49,297 bases of DNA. It comes from Phaeovulum molybdatiresistens (GTDB lineage: Bacteria; Pseudomonadota; Alphaproteobacteria; Rhodobacterales; Rhodobacteraceae). Below the pieces are notes generated by a model. It was not told where the DNA came from and did not search any database. It saw only the letters and a program-made list of their open reading frames with translations. The stretch covers positions 1 through 49,297 of the forward strand of contig NZ_JAMJFX010000022.1 of assembly GCF_023544865.1 (NCBI RefSeq), in the 5' to 3' direction. The position numbers and the translations under genes were made by a program. Within the stretch, counting starts at the first letter, position 1. Every line of letters begins with the position of its first letter. Positions 15,830 through 24,237 of this stretch are shown here, one piece after another.

Positions 15830-17200
15830 ATGGCCGAAACGGATTTTGACGTCATCATCATCGGTGCCGGGGGCGCGGGGCTTGCCGCCGCTGTCGAGGC
15901 GCGCGCCGCGGGTGCTCGGGTGCTGCTACTTGAAGCCGGGGCACGGGCCGGCGGCTCGACGCGGCTGTCGGGCGGTGTGTTCTGGGCGGCGGGCACCAGC
16001 CTTCAGCGCAAGGCCGGGATCGACGACAACCCCGACGATCAGTTTCACTATTACATGACCGTCAATCAGTACAAAGTCGATCCCGCGCTGGTGCGGCGCT
16101 ATTGTGATCTTTCGGCGCCGACATTTGAATGGCTGGTGGGCCTTGGCGCCGATTTTCCGGTGGAAAACCTTTATGTTTCGGGGGTGGACAAGATCGCGCG
16201 GGGCCATCGCGCGGCGCGTCACGGCGAAGATATTGCCGATGCGCTGGAAGGTGCGCTGTCGGGGCGCAACGTCGATGTGGCAACCCATGCCCGCGTCGAG
16301 GATCTGATCGTCGCGAATGGCCGTGTGTGCGGCGTGCGCGTAGGGGGCGAACAGGTGACGGCGGGCGCGGTGGTGATCGCGGCAGGCGGCTTCGGCAACA
16401 ACCGGCGGATGTGGGCCGAACATTACCCAAGCGCGGCCAGACAGGGCGATCTGGCCTGGTATATAGGGGCGGACGAATGTCGCGGTGACGGGATCGAGAT
16501 GGCCCGGCGCGCAGGGGCCGAAACAGTCGGGCGTGACCGTGGCCTTTTGCTGATGACCCCCGGCTTGACCCGCGATCTGGAACCCTACCTGCCTCCCTGG
16601 CTGATGCATGTGACTCATGAGGGGCGGCGGTTTATTGATGAATCGACCGAATATTCGGTGCTTTCCGAGGTGCTGAGCGGCCAGACAGCCGGCGAATGTT
16701 TCGCGATCTTCGATGAGCCCGCGCGCGCCGCCGCCAAAGCCACGCCTGCGCCCAACTGGTCGGCTGATCGCCTTGCCGAATTCGCGGTTTCAGGGCGGCT
16801 TGCCCGCGCCGAGACGCTGGAGGCGCTGGCCGATACCCTTGGGATTCGCCCCGCGGCCCTTGTCACTACCGCCGCGCGCTACAGTGCCGATGCCCGCGCC
16901 GGTGACGACAGCGCCTTTTTCAAGGATCCCCGCCATCTGCGCCCGGTTCAAACGCCGCCGTTTTACGGCGCACGGATCCGCCCAGCTGTGGTCTGCTGGA
17001 CCGGGATGGGCCTGCGTATCGACGCCGAGGCGCGGGTGCTTGATCTGGCCGACCGGCCGATGCCGGGGCTGTTTGCGGCCGGCGAAACCACCGGGGGCTT
17101 CGCCGGTCCCTGCTATGCTGGTGGCGGCGCGTCGGTCGGAAATGCCGTCATCTTCGGACGCATCGCCGGGCGCAACGCGGCACAGTTAGCGCTTGGCTGA
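15830..17200 (+). CDS. FAD-dependent fumarate-reductase/ketosteroid-dehydrogenase-superfamily flavoprotein
   Basis: A 456-residue flavoprotein. The FAD-binding [13 protein letters not shown] is at the N-terminus with [19 protein letters not shown] is central, and the C-terminal FAD-capping segment reads [31 protein letters not shown]. It is shorter than the two neighbouring KstD-like proteins and lacks their DYH and YPGAG motifs, so it forms a different branch, similar in outline to flavocytochrome c or tricarballylate-dehydrogenase-like enzymes. Desaturation or reduction next to a carbonyl or carboxyl group is the likely chemistry. It is the last gene of the crotonase-E3 operon, and its end overlaps the opposing KstD-like gene by 15 bases. 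Confidence 0.82.
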   Translation: MAETDFDVIIIGAGGAGLAAAVEARAAGARVLLLEAGARAGGSTRLSGGVFWAAGTSLQRKAGIDDNPDDQFHYYMTVNQYKVDPALVRRYCDLSAPTFEWLVGLGADFPVENLYVSGVDKIARGHRAARHGEDIADALEGALSGRNVDVATHARVEDLIVANGRVCGVRVGGEQVTAGAVVIAAGGFGNNRRMWAEHYPSAARQGDLAWYIGADECRGDGIEMARRAGAETVGRDRGLLLMTPGLTRDLEPYLPPWLMHVTHEGRRFIDESTEYSVLSEVLSGQTAGECFAIFDEPARAAAKATPAPNWSADRLAEFAVSGRLARAETLEALADTLGIRPAALVTTAARYSADARAGDDSAFFKDPRHLRPVQTPPFYGARIRPAVVCWTGMGLRIDAEARVLDLADRPMPGLFAAGETTGGFAGPCYAGGGASVGNAVIFGRIAGRNAAQLALG

Positions 17201-18907
17201 CAGCGCGCTGGCGGCGTGGCGCGCGGCGCGGTAGGCAAAGGTCATCCCCGGCCCTAGCGTGCCGCCCGCGCCAGGATAGCTTCCGCCAAAGGCGTTCGCC
17301 ATATCATTGCCCACCGCATAAAGACAGGGGATCGGCCTGTCGGACCGGTCCAGGACCTGCGCGTTCTCATCGGTCGCGATGCCCTTGAAATTGCCGATCT
17401 CGCCCACGTGGATTTTTACCGCGTAATAGGGCCCGCTCGCCAGCGGTCCCAGCGCCGGGTTCGGCTTGTGGCTGGCATCGCCGTGATAGCGGTCATAAGG
17501 CGCGCGCCCGCGGTGAAATGCGGGATCTTCGCCGTTTCGGGCATGGCTGTTGAATGTCGCAACCGTCTCGGTCAGGGTTTCGGGGTCGATCCCGGCCTTC
17601 CGGGCCAGTGCCTCTAGGCTGTTGGCCTTCAGCAGATAGCCATTGCGTAGCAGCTTGCCCTGCGGGATCGGCCAGGGCTTTTGAAAGCCAATGCCCCAGC
17701 GGCGCACCGCGGGGCCCTCACCAATGATCCAGCCGTGGCTTGCCCCGCGCGCGGCCATCGCCGCAATCATCTGTTCCCCCAGATCGTTATAGCTGGCGCT
17801 TTCATTCACGCAGCGCTTTCCATCGGGCAGGACGATGATGAAACCGGGTTTGTAGCGGTCGACAAGATGCGGCCAGACGCCGGTGAAATCGTCAATCCCG
17901 GGCATCTGCGATACTGGCATCCAGGCACCGGCATTGGCCCCGTTCGACTGAAACCGCGCGCCCACGGCTTCGGCCATATTGGCGCTGTCGCCGGTGTTGC
18001 CCGCAGGCACGGGCGATATCAGTGGCAGACGATTGACCGGTTCGGGATGCTCTGCCAGGCGGCGCCTGGGGTCACGGGCATAGCCACCCGCCGCCAGAAT
18101 GACCGCACCTGCCGTAACCTTCAGCGGTCCTTCTGGTGTCTCAAGCATCGCGCCGGTCACGGCCTCACCCTCGCGGATCAGGGCCCGGGCCGGCGAGGAC
18201 AGCAGCATCGGGATGCCCAACTCATGCGCGCTGCGCCCGAGCCGGGCGACAAGCGCGCGCCCGGTCGTCAGGGTCCGGCTTTCGCCATGGCGCAGCATGT
18301 CCCAGATATGGCGCAGCATCCGCGCGCTGACATGGCGGAAGGCCCCGAAGGAGCGGGTGGCGCTGAAGAAAAGCTGGACTTCGGCCCCCGACCGCATGGT
18401 CATCCCCAGAAATGACGTCTGCGGCAATTCACGTTTCAGATTGACCAGCGCGGGGCCGACCTCATCGGCCGAAATCGGCACGGTGAACAGCGACCGGATA
18501 GAAGACGCTCCCTCTTGTTCGGAATGGTAGTCGGGAAATGGCATTACCATGAAGCGGACATGAGTTTCTCGCTCAAGAAACTCGATCATGCGCGGCCCGT
18601 CATCAAGGAAGGCGGCAATCTTGGCTGGGTTAAGCCGCTGGCCTGCTTCGATTTCAAGGTAGTGCTGTGCCCGTTCGCGGCTGTCGGTTTCGCCGATCTT
18701 TTCGCCCAGCTCGGCGGATTTGCCGGTGCCTGGCACCCAAAGCCCGCCGCCCGATGTTGCGGTGGTGCCGCCGAACACACGGTCTTTTTCCGCGATCAGC
18801 ACTGAAAGCCCGGCTTTTTTTGCCGTGATCGCCGCCGTCAGACCGGCGCCTCCGGTGCCGATTACAAGAACGTCGCACTGACGGGTTTGGGGGGACATGT
18901 CGTTCAT
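17186..18907 (-). CDS. 3-ketosteroid-delta1-dehydrogenase-like flavoprotein (copy 1)
   Basis: A 573-residue FAD protein of the KstD type. FAD binding is at GTGGAGLTAAITA (17-29), with FGGTTATSGG at 45-54. The features associated with the KstD active site are visible: a Tyr in FPDYH (Tyr127), a Tyr in NESASY, and the C-terminal YPGAGGTLGPGMTF. KstD-like enzymes introduce a double bond next to a ring ketone; relatives act on steroids, cyclohexanone and 4-oxocyclohexanecarboxylate. The ATG at 18907 overlaps the stop of copy 2 as ATGA; an ATG at 18898 is an alternative start. It is clearly paralogous to copy 2, sharing long blocks such as GGTTATSGG and RSL. Confidence 0.88.
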   Translation of the reverse strand: MNDMSPQTRQCDVLVIGTGGAGLTAAITAKKAGLSVLIAEKDRVFGGTTATSGGGLWVPGTGKSAELGEKIGETDSRERAQHYLEIEAGQRLNPAKIAAFLDDGPRMIEFLERETHVRFMVMPFPDYHSEQEGASSIRSLFTVPISADEVGPALVNLKRELPQTSFLGMTMRSGAEVQLFFSATRSFGAFRHVSARMLRHIWDMLRHGESRTLTTGRALVARLGRSAHELGIPMLLSSPARALIREGEAVTGAMLETPEGPLKVTAGAVILAAGGYARDPRRRLAEHPEPVNRLPLISPVPAGNTGDSANMAEAVGARFQSNGANAGAWMPVSQMPGIDDFTGVWPHLVDRYKPGFIIVLPDGKRCVNESASYNDLGEQMIAAMAARGASHGWIIGEGPAVRRWGIGFQKPWPIPQGKLLRNGYLLKANSLEALARKAGIDPETLTETVATFNSHARNGEDPAFHRGRAPYDRYHGDASHKPNPALGPLASGPYYAVKIHVGEIGNFKGIATDENAQVLDRSDRPIPCLYAVGNDMANAFGGSYPGAGGTLGPGMTFAYRAARHAASALSAKR

Positions 18908-20655
18908 TCTGCCGCAAGCCTTTCGGTTTCTTCTTTCACGCCGGGAAGTGTGCATCCGGCGGTTTCGGCAATGTGTTTCGCTGCACGCCAGCCAAAGACC
19001 ATGCAGGGCCCGATCGTTGCCCCCGCACCGGGATAGGCCCCACCGAACACATTGGCCTGATCGTTGCCCACCGCATAGAGGCCGGGGATAGGCTGGTCCG
19101 CTGCATCCAGGACGCGCGCATGCACATCTGTCGCAAGACCCTTGTAAGAGCTGATTTCCCCCGGATAGATCCGCACGGCATAAAACGGCCCGCGTTCCAG
19201 CGGCCCCAGCGCCGGGTTGGGGTGGTTCTCTTCATCGCCATGGTGGCGGTCGTATTTTGACGCACCGCGGTGATAGTCTTGATCGACGCCGGTGCGGGCA
19301 AAGCCGTTAAAGCGCCTGACCGTTGAGTGAAGCTCGGCCGCGTCGATGCCACAGATCTGTGCCAGATCGTCAAGCGTCTTGCCGCGCTTCAGATAGCCAT
19401 TACGCAGATATTTGCCATGCGGAATCGGGAAGGGGCGGACAAAGCCGATGCCCCAGCGTTTCACCGCCCGGTGATCGGCGATCAGCCAGGCGGTATCGGT
19501 GCCGCGCTCTTCAAAGGCGCGCAACATTTCGGGGATCAGATCCCGGTAGGAACAGCTTTCGTTGGCAAAACGCCGCCCGTCCGGTGTGACCATGATGAAC
19601 CCCGGCTTGGTCCGGTCGACCAGATGCGGCCAGACGCCGGTGAAATCGGTCGCACCCGGCAGTTGCGATGTGGGCATCCAGGCGGCTGCGGTTGCAAGGT
19701 TGCAGTTGAAACGGGCGCCCAGGGCCTCGGCCATGCGCGCGCTGTCGCCGATATTGCCCATCGGCACAGGCAGGACCGGGTCCATCGTTGCCGTGACGCC
19801 GGGGTGATGGTCGCGCCGGCGCTCGCGGTCACGCGGGTATCCACCGGCCGCCAGCACCACACCGTGGCGCACGCGCACCGTCACCGGACCGCCCGGAGAT
19901 TCAATCCGGGCCCCCACCACCCGGCCCGCATCAAAAATCAATTCCTGCGCGGGGCTTTCAAGCCAGATGGGCACATTGCCATCGGCCAATGTCCGCGCAA
20001 GGCGGGCGATCAGTGCCCGGCCGCGCACGATCGACTGGCTGGAGCCATGCACCGCGACATCGCGAAAGTGACGGATCATGCGTTTGACGACAAAGCCCAT
20101 CGCGGTGATCGAACGCCCCGCCTTCATGAAATTCTTCATTTCCAGCGAGGAGCCAAGCGCAAGCCCCATGAACAGAGTCTGGGGCAATTCGCCTCTCAGC
20201 CCGGTCATCAATGCGCCCATCTTGCCGGCATCATATTCCACCGTGCCAAGCGAACGGATGCGCGAGGCGCCTTCCTCTTCGGAGTGATAATCGGGAAAGT
20301 CCATCGCATGAAACCGGACCTCGGTCTCGCGCTCCATGAAGTCGACCATCACTGGGCCCGAGGCCAGATAGGCTTCGATCCGGTCATGGTCGATATACTG
20401 GCCCGTCTCGATCTGAAGATAGCGACGGGCGTTTTCGATACTGTCGGCTACGCCGATTTCGGCGCCCAGTTTTTTCGCATGGCGGTTCATCGGAATCCAG
20501 ATCACGCCGCCCGATGTCGCCGTGGTCCCGCCAAAGACCTTGTCCTTTTCGGCCACAAGAACCTCAAGCCCGGCCTTCATCGCCGTAACAGCGGCCGTCA
20601 GCCCCGCGCCGCCCGATCCGATCACAAGCACATCAACGGTGCAATCTTTGCGCAT
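18904..20655 (-). CDS. 3-ketosteroid-delta1-dehydrogenase-like flavoprotein (copy 2)
   Basis: A 583-residue FAD protein paralogous to the downstream copy. GSGGAGLTAAVTA is at 13-25 and FGGTTATSGG at 41-50. FPDYHSEEEGA carries Tyr123, NESCSY follows in the middle, and YPGAGATIGPCMVFG is at the C-terminus. All three tyrosine-bearing motifs of the KstD family are kept, which argues for real dehydrogenase activity on a ring ketone. The ATG at 20655 has a strong GGAGGA site. It heads a two-gene unit with operator-like TTGTGTAC and TTGTATCA upstream. Whether the two copies have different substrates or form a heteromer cannot be told from sequence. Confidence 0.88.
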   Translation of the reverse strand: MRKDCTVDVLVIGSGGAGLTAAVTAMKAGLEVLVAEKDKVFGGTTATSGGVIWIPMNRHAKKLGAEIGVADSIENARRYLQIETGQYIDHDRIEAYLASGPVMVDFMERETEVRFHAMDFPDYHSEEEGASRIRSLGTVEYDAGKMGALMTGLRGELPQTLFMGLALGSSLEMKNFMKAGRSITAMGFVVKRMIRHFRDVAVHGSSQSIVRGRALIARLARTLADGNVPIWLESPAQELIFDAGRVVGARIESPGGPVTVRVRHGVVLAAGGYPRDRERRRDHHPGVTATMDPVLPVPMGNIGDSARMAEALGARFNCNLATAAAWMPTSQLPGATDFTGVWPHLVDRTKPGFIMVTPDGRRFANESCSYRDLIPEMLRAFEERGTDTAWLIADHRAVKRWGIGFVRPFPIPHGKYLRNGYLKRGKTLDDLAQICGIDAAELHSTVRRFNGFARTGVDQDYHRGASKYDRHHGDEENHPNPALGPLERGPFYAVRIYPGEISSYKGLATDVHARVLDAADQPIPGLYAVGNDQANVFGGAYPGAGATIGPCMVFGWRAAKHIAETAGCTLPGVKEETERLAAE

Positions 20656-20698
20656 AGATATGTCCTCCCTCCGGGCGTTCCGCACTTCGTCCTGCGGA

Positions 20699-20750
20699 TT
20701 GTATCAGCTATTTGAAGCCAAAATATACTAGAAAGAAATTCTTGTGTACG
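20699..20750. promoter_or_regulatory. Putative operator half-sites upstream of the KstD-like pair
   Basis: The 96-bp gap holds TTGTATCA (20699-20706), ATATACTA (20723-20730) and TTGTGTAC (20742-20749). The last is one base off the reverse complement of TATACACAA. They give the KstD-like pair a probable promoter region of its own, although read-through from the upstream ligase-like gene is possible. Confidence 0.4.
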
Positions 20751-20751
20751 A

Positions 20752-21708
20752 TTAATGGGGCAGGGCAAGTAGGGCCTCTTCCTCGCTGCGCGACAGCACC
20801 AGCCGGCCTTCACTGTCCAGAAACCCGAGGATCCCGGTGCGCAGGAAGCGTGCGGGTTCAAAAGGGGCGATGCCATTGGCAAAGCCCGCCATCACACCCG
20901 GACCGCGCAGCCAGACCTCTCCAGTTTCGTAAAGCAGCATATCCATCCCGGTGCGCGGATCGACGATCATCACCTCCATGCCGTGCAGCGGACGCCCAAC
21001 TGTCGCCGCAACGGTGGCCGCAGGATCGCGCGGGTCCGAACACAGGGGAAGGCCTCCGGCCTCGGCCAGCGTTAACCCGTTCACGACGGTCAGGTCAGGC
21101 CGACTGCGCTGCAAGCTTGCGAGTGTGTCGCGGCCGGCACGCAGATGGACAAGCCGCAAAGTGTCACCGGTTATTGGGGGGCCGCCGCGCAAATGCCAGG
21201 CGATCGTCGCACCCTGCGCTTCAAACGATATAGGACAGCCCGCATAAAATGCCGCCGCAAGGATCAGCCAGGTGCTGGGATCGGTCAGGGTGCCGTCGAG
21301 CCAGATGCGGTCATCAGGCCCGATACTATAGCGGTCAGCCAAAGCCCGGCCCATCGCGACCAGCCCCCCCTCGGAAAAGCGCATCAGCACCTCACCGCCC
21401 CCGGGGCGGCGTTGTGGCAGGATGACCTCCCCCGGTTTTGCCCTTTGGGTTTTTTGCGCCGGTGCGATCAGGGCGGCCGCGCTGACCAATGCGCCTAGTG
21501 CCTGCGGCACCGTCATGTGCAGATCATCCGCGGGCAGGGCAACGACCGAAGCAGATGTTTTAGCCGCGACGATCGCGTCGTGCAGGGACTTCCAGCTTAA
21601 ATTCCCAAGCGCGGGCGCATGGGCCGATGCCACGCTCCAATAGGCGACGAATCCGGCGAGGGTATTGGATACGGGGCGCGAGATAACGCTGTCGGGCCTG
21701 CGTTGCAC
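20752..21708 (-). CDS. Truncated, degenerate acyl-CoA synthetase-like protein
   Basis: A 318-residue relative of AMP-forming CoA ligases. The recognisable part is VGRPLHGMEVMIVDPRTG, followed by GEVWLRGPGVMAGF and FLRTGILGFLDSEGRLVLS, which align with the post-P-loop half of real ligases. The ATP-binding SSGTTG loop is absent, the conserved ribose-binding Asp of RTGD is Ile (RTGIL), and the C-terminal domain with the catalytic Lys is missing. It should not be able to form an adenylate. The frame is open and GC-rich like its neighbours, so it may be a maintained pseudoenzyme (acyl binding, regulation or partner) rather than a fresh pseudogene. The start is GTG at 21708 with AAGGA upstream. Confidence 0.7.
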   Translation of the reverse strand: MQRRPDSVISRPVSNTLAGFVAYWSVASAHAPALGNLSWKSLHDAIVAAKTSASVVALPADDLHMTVPQALGALVSAAALIAPAQKTQRAKPGEVILPQRRPGGGEVLMRFSEGGLVAMGRALADRYSIGPDDRIWLDGTLTDPSTWLILAAAFYAGCPISFEAQGATIAWHLRGGPPITGDTLRLVHLRAGRDTLASLQRSRPDLTVVNGLTLAEAGGLPLCSDPRDPAATVAATVGRPLHGMEVMIVDPRTGMDMLLYETGEVWLRGPGVMAGFANGIAPFEPARFLRTGILGFLDSEGRLVLSRSEEEALLALPH

Positions 21709-21759
21709 GTTTGTTTATCCTTCCATTGCCGCTTATTTGTGTCCATAATAAGATATTAG

Positions 21760-21770
21760 CGTATACAATA
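21760..21770. promoter_or_regulatory. Putative operator CGTATACAATA next to the SDR ribosome site
   Basis: CGTATACAATA (21760-21770), with the palindromic core GTATAC, directly abuts the GGAGG ribosome site of the SDR at 21781 and lies 52 bases from the divergent GTG of the ligase-like gene. The position fits repression of the plus-strand promoter. Confidence 0.5.
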
Positions 21771-21780
21771 GGAGGTGGCA

Positions 21781-22518
21781 ATGCCGCTTGCATTCATCAC
21801 GGGCGGCGGGGTTGGACTCGGCGCCGAAACCGCACGGCTGGCACAGGCGAAGGGGTGGGATCTTGCACTGTTCGATCTGTCGCGCGCCCGCGCGGAACCG
21901 CTTCTGGCGGAACTGCCGGATGCCAGATTCTTTGAGGGCGATGTAACCCGGGAAGAAACGGTGGTTGCCGCGCTGGACGCGCTGGATGCCGTGCCTGATC
22001 TGCTGGTCAACAATGCGGGGATCGTGATCTTTAAGCCGATGCTGGAAACCTCGACCGAGGAATTCGCCCGGGTTCTTGCGGTCAATTTGACCGGCGCGTT
22101 TACCGTGGCCCGGCTGGTGGCGGAGCGGATGATCGCGCGCGGATCCGGCAGCATCGTCAACATCACCTCGACAGGGGGGATCGCCACCAGCCCGGGCACG
22201 CATGCCTATGCCGGTGCGAAACGCGGGCTTGCGGCGCTTACGGAATTAATGGCGCAGGAATGGGGCCCGCTTGGCCTTCGCGTCAATGCGGTCGCCCCGG
22301 GGATGATCCATGGCGGGATGTCCTCGACCGTATATGACGAACAATCGGTGGTCGAACGGCGCCGCATGGGGGTGCCCAGCCGCCGGTTGGGGACAGAACG
22401 GGATGTGGCCGAAGCGGTGATGTGGCTGGCTTCGGATACCGCGTCCTATGTGAACGGTCATGAGCTGGTGGTGGATGGCGGTGTGACCAAGGCCACGATG
22501 TCGATGATCCCGCGCTAG
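21781..22518 (+). CDS. Short-chain dehydrogenase/reductase
   Basis: A 245-residue classical SDR with complete motifs: TGGGVGLG (7-14), NNAG (77-80), and catalytic Ser130, Tyr143 and Lys147 (YAGAK). The C-terminal pattern is VNGHELVVDGGVTKA. It is an NAD(P)-dependent alcohol dehydrogenase or ketoreductase. The ATG at 21781 is correct because the upstream in-frame GTG (21775) is part of the Shine-Dalgarno sequence AGGAGGTGGCA. It stands alone, divergent from the degenerate ligase gene, with an operator-like GTATACAATA immediately upstream. It ends at a hairpin shared with the opposing SDR. Confidence 0.9.
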   Translation: MPLAFITGGGVGLGAETARLAQAKGWDLALFDLSRARAEPLLAELPDARFFEGDVTREETVVAALDALDAVPDLLVNNAGIVIFKPMLETSTEEFARVLAVNLTGAFTVARLVAERMIARGSGSIVNITSTGGIATSPGTHAYAGAKRGLAALTELMAQEWGPLGLRVNAVAPGMIHGGMSSTVYDEQSVVERRRMGVPSRRLGTERDVAEAVMWLASDTASYVNGHELVVDGGVTKATMSMIPR

Positions 22519-22532
22519 GCAAACCCGCATCT

Positions 22533-22553
22533 CGGCGCGACCCTGTCGCGCCG
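22533..22553. terminator. Hairpin between two convergent SDR genes
   Basis: CGGCGCGA (22533-22540) and TCGCGCCG (22546-22553) form a perfect 8-bp stem with a CCCTG loop in the 49-bp space between the stops. There is no T-run, so it would be a weak intrinsic or mRNA-end hairpin. Confidence 0.5.
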
Positions 22554-22567
22554 GGATGTAATCAGGA

Positions 22568-23434
22568 TCAATAGACCTGAAAGTGTTCGGGCACGCCTGC
22601 GGGCCAGACCGTGCCCCACATCCGCATGCCGCCGTCGATGGTCAGCACTTCGCCGGTGATGAAATTTCCCGAGGGCGCGGAAAGATATACCACCCCCTCG
22701 GCCACATCCCAGGAATTGCCCATGCGCCGCATCGGGTTGACGTTGTTGAAGCGTTTGGTGGCCTCGGGGGGGTAAAGGCTAAGACCTTCGGTCGCTATGG
22801 CGCCCGGCGCGACACAATTCACCCGGATGCCAAGCGGCGCCCATTCCGTCGCGACGGTGCGCGACATGTAGATCACCCCCGCCCGCGCGGCGCAGGTATG
22901 GGCGGCCTGCGGCATGCCGCGTTCGACATGGGCGACATTCGACACGATATGACCGCCTTCGCCCCGGTCGCGCCAGCGTTGCGCGGCCCCCTGCATCATC
23001 CACCAGGTGCCGTTCAGGTTCAGGTCGACGACCGCGTTCCAGCCCTTGCGCGAAAAGTCGATGGCGTTTTGCGGGAATTGCCCGCCTGCATTGTTGATCA
23101 GCGCATCGAGGCCGCCGAATTCATCAAACGTATCGTCCAGCAGCTTGTCGACCTGATCGACATCACGGATCGACATGGCGCGCCAGGAAATGTCGACCCC
23201 GACAAGATCCTTTACCTCTTGCTGGGTGCGGACAAGCTTGTCCTCGGTCCGGCCGCAGATCATCACCCGTGCGCCCAGCCGGGCCAGCAAAAATACCATC
23301 GCCTTGCCCATCCCCTGGCTTCCGCCAGAGACAAGAAACCGTTGCCCCGCCAGCAGATCCGGCGCGAAAACGGTTGGCAGGCTGGCCATTTCCTCGGGGG
23401 AAAGGCCCCACTTCATCGGTGTGGCGTCGGTCAT
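22568..23434 (-). CDS. SDR of the 2,4-dienoyl-CoA-reductase type, lacking the YxxxK motif
   Basis: A 288-residue SDR-fold protein with SGGSQGMGKA (36-45), NNAGG (114-118) and a C-terminal ITGEVLTIDGG. At the catalytic position the sequence is HTCAARAG, so Tyr and Lys of YxxxK are Thr180 and Arg184. Loss of the Tyr is known in dienoyl-CoA reductase-like SDRs, which usually keep the Lys. The operon context (Rieske oxygenase and crotonase upstream) suits reduction or isomerisation of an unsaturated acyl-CoA. The ATG at 23434 overlaps the crotonase stop as ATGA; the open frame further upstream lies inside the crotonase gene and is not coding. Confidence 0.82.
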   Translation of the reverse strand: MTDATPMKWGLSPEEMASLPTVFAPDLLAGQRFLVSGGSQGMGKAMVFLLARLGARVMICGRTEDKLVRTQQEVKDLVGVDISWRAMSIRDVDQVDKLLDDTFDEFGGLDALINNAGGQFPQNAIDFSRKGWNAVVDLNLNGTWWMMQGAAQRWRDRGEGGHIVSNVAHVERGMPQAAHTCAARAGVIYMSRTVATEWAPLGIRVNCVAPGAIATEGLSLYPPEATKRFNNVNPMRRMGNSWDVAEGVVYLSAPSGNFITGEVLTIDGGMRMWGTVWPAGVPEHFQVY

Positions 23435-24231
23435 TTCGGCGTTTCCTTCCTGAACGTCGCGGTGCGATGCTCGACATAGGCCGCGATCCCCTCGCGGCTC
23501 TCGTCCGAGCGCATCAGCCGGTCGGCATCGGCATGGCCCCGCGCGATCGCATCGGGAAGCGGTTCGTGCATGGCGTGATTGAACAGTTCCTTGCCGAAAG
23601 CGATGGCCTTCCACGAATTTTCCAGCATGAGGCTGGCAAAGGCGAGTGTTTCATCAAGCAGAGCCGCCGGCGGAACCACGCGATTGACAACGCCAAGATC
23701 TTTCAGCCGCTCGGCAGTCAGCAGCGTGCCATGGCACATTATTTCCATTCCGGTCTGGCGCGGCAGTTGCTGGGCCAGACGCTGAACACCACCGGTAAAG
23801 GCGACCATGCCGCGCTTGACCTCTGGCAGTCCGAAAAGCGCCCCTTCAACCGCGACAAGCATGTCGCAGGCAAGGGCGATTTCAAACCCGCCGGCGACCG
23901 CCGCACCGTTGATCGCACCGATGACCGGCTTGCCGATGACCCGCTCGGTAACCCCGCAAAAACCGGCGCCGGGCACAAGGCCGTGACCCGCGCCGCGCCG
24001 GGCGGCTTCTTTCAGGTCCATCCCGGCGCAGAAACAGCGATTTCCCGCGCCGGTCAGAACGATGGCGCCGACCTGCGGATCGGCCTCGGCTTCGCGCAGA
24101 TACCGGTCGGCCAGATAGGACCCGGCGGCATCCATCGCGTTTGACGCATGCGGGCGGTTCAGGGTTATGACCTGAACCGCGCCGCGCCGCTCGGTCAGAA
24201 CCGGCGGATGATCGGCTGTCACATTAGGCAT
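23431..24231 (-). CDS. Enoyl-CoA hydratase (crotonase), both catalytic Glu present
   Basis: A 266-residue crotonase. The oxyanion-hole segment is CFCAGMDLKEAA (67-78). The two catalytic glutamates of true hydratases are present: Glu117 in GGFEIALACD and Glu137 in FGLPEVKRG. Hydration of a 2-enoyl-CoA is therefore likely, unlike the Asp-type crotonase at 11039. It is the middle gene of the Rieske oxygenase-crotonase-SDR operon, 6 bases after the oxygenase stop and overlapping the SDR start. Confidence 0.9.
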   Translation of the reverse strand: MPNVTADHPPVLTERRGAVQVITLNRPHASNAMDAAGSYLADRYLREAEADPQVGAIVLTGAGNRCFCAGMDLKEAARRGAGHGLVPGAGFCGVTERVIGKPVIGAINGAAVAGGFEIALACDMLVAVEGALFGLPEVKRGMVAFTGGVQRLAQQLPRQTGMEIMCHGTLLTAERLKDLGVVNRVVPPAALLDETLAFASLMLENSWKAIAFGKELFNHAMHEPLPDAIARGHADADRLMRSDESREGIAAYVEHRTATFRKETPK

Positions 24232-24237
24232 CGCGGA

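Noticed and set aside
17186..20655. Calling the island a proven steroid-degradation cluster
   Set aside because: KstD-like flavoproteins also act on simple cyclic ketones, and hallmark steroid genes such as HsaC/HsaD or KshB-type reductase were not found here.
19327..20715. 462-codon plus-strand open frame opposite the KstD-like gene
   Set aside because: Antisense shadow of a GC-rich real gene: no recognisable motifs, while the minus strand encodes a clear flavoprotein.
20752..21708. Frameshift or sequencing error as the explanation for the short CoA-ligase-like gene
   Set aside because: The frame is open from its GTG to stop, the missing ATP loop is not found in neighbouring frames that I read, and an internal Asp-to-Ile change is a substitution, so a simple frameshift does not explain it.
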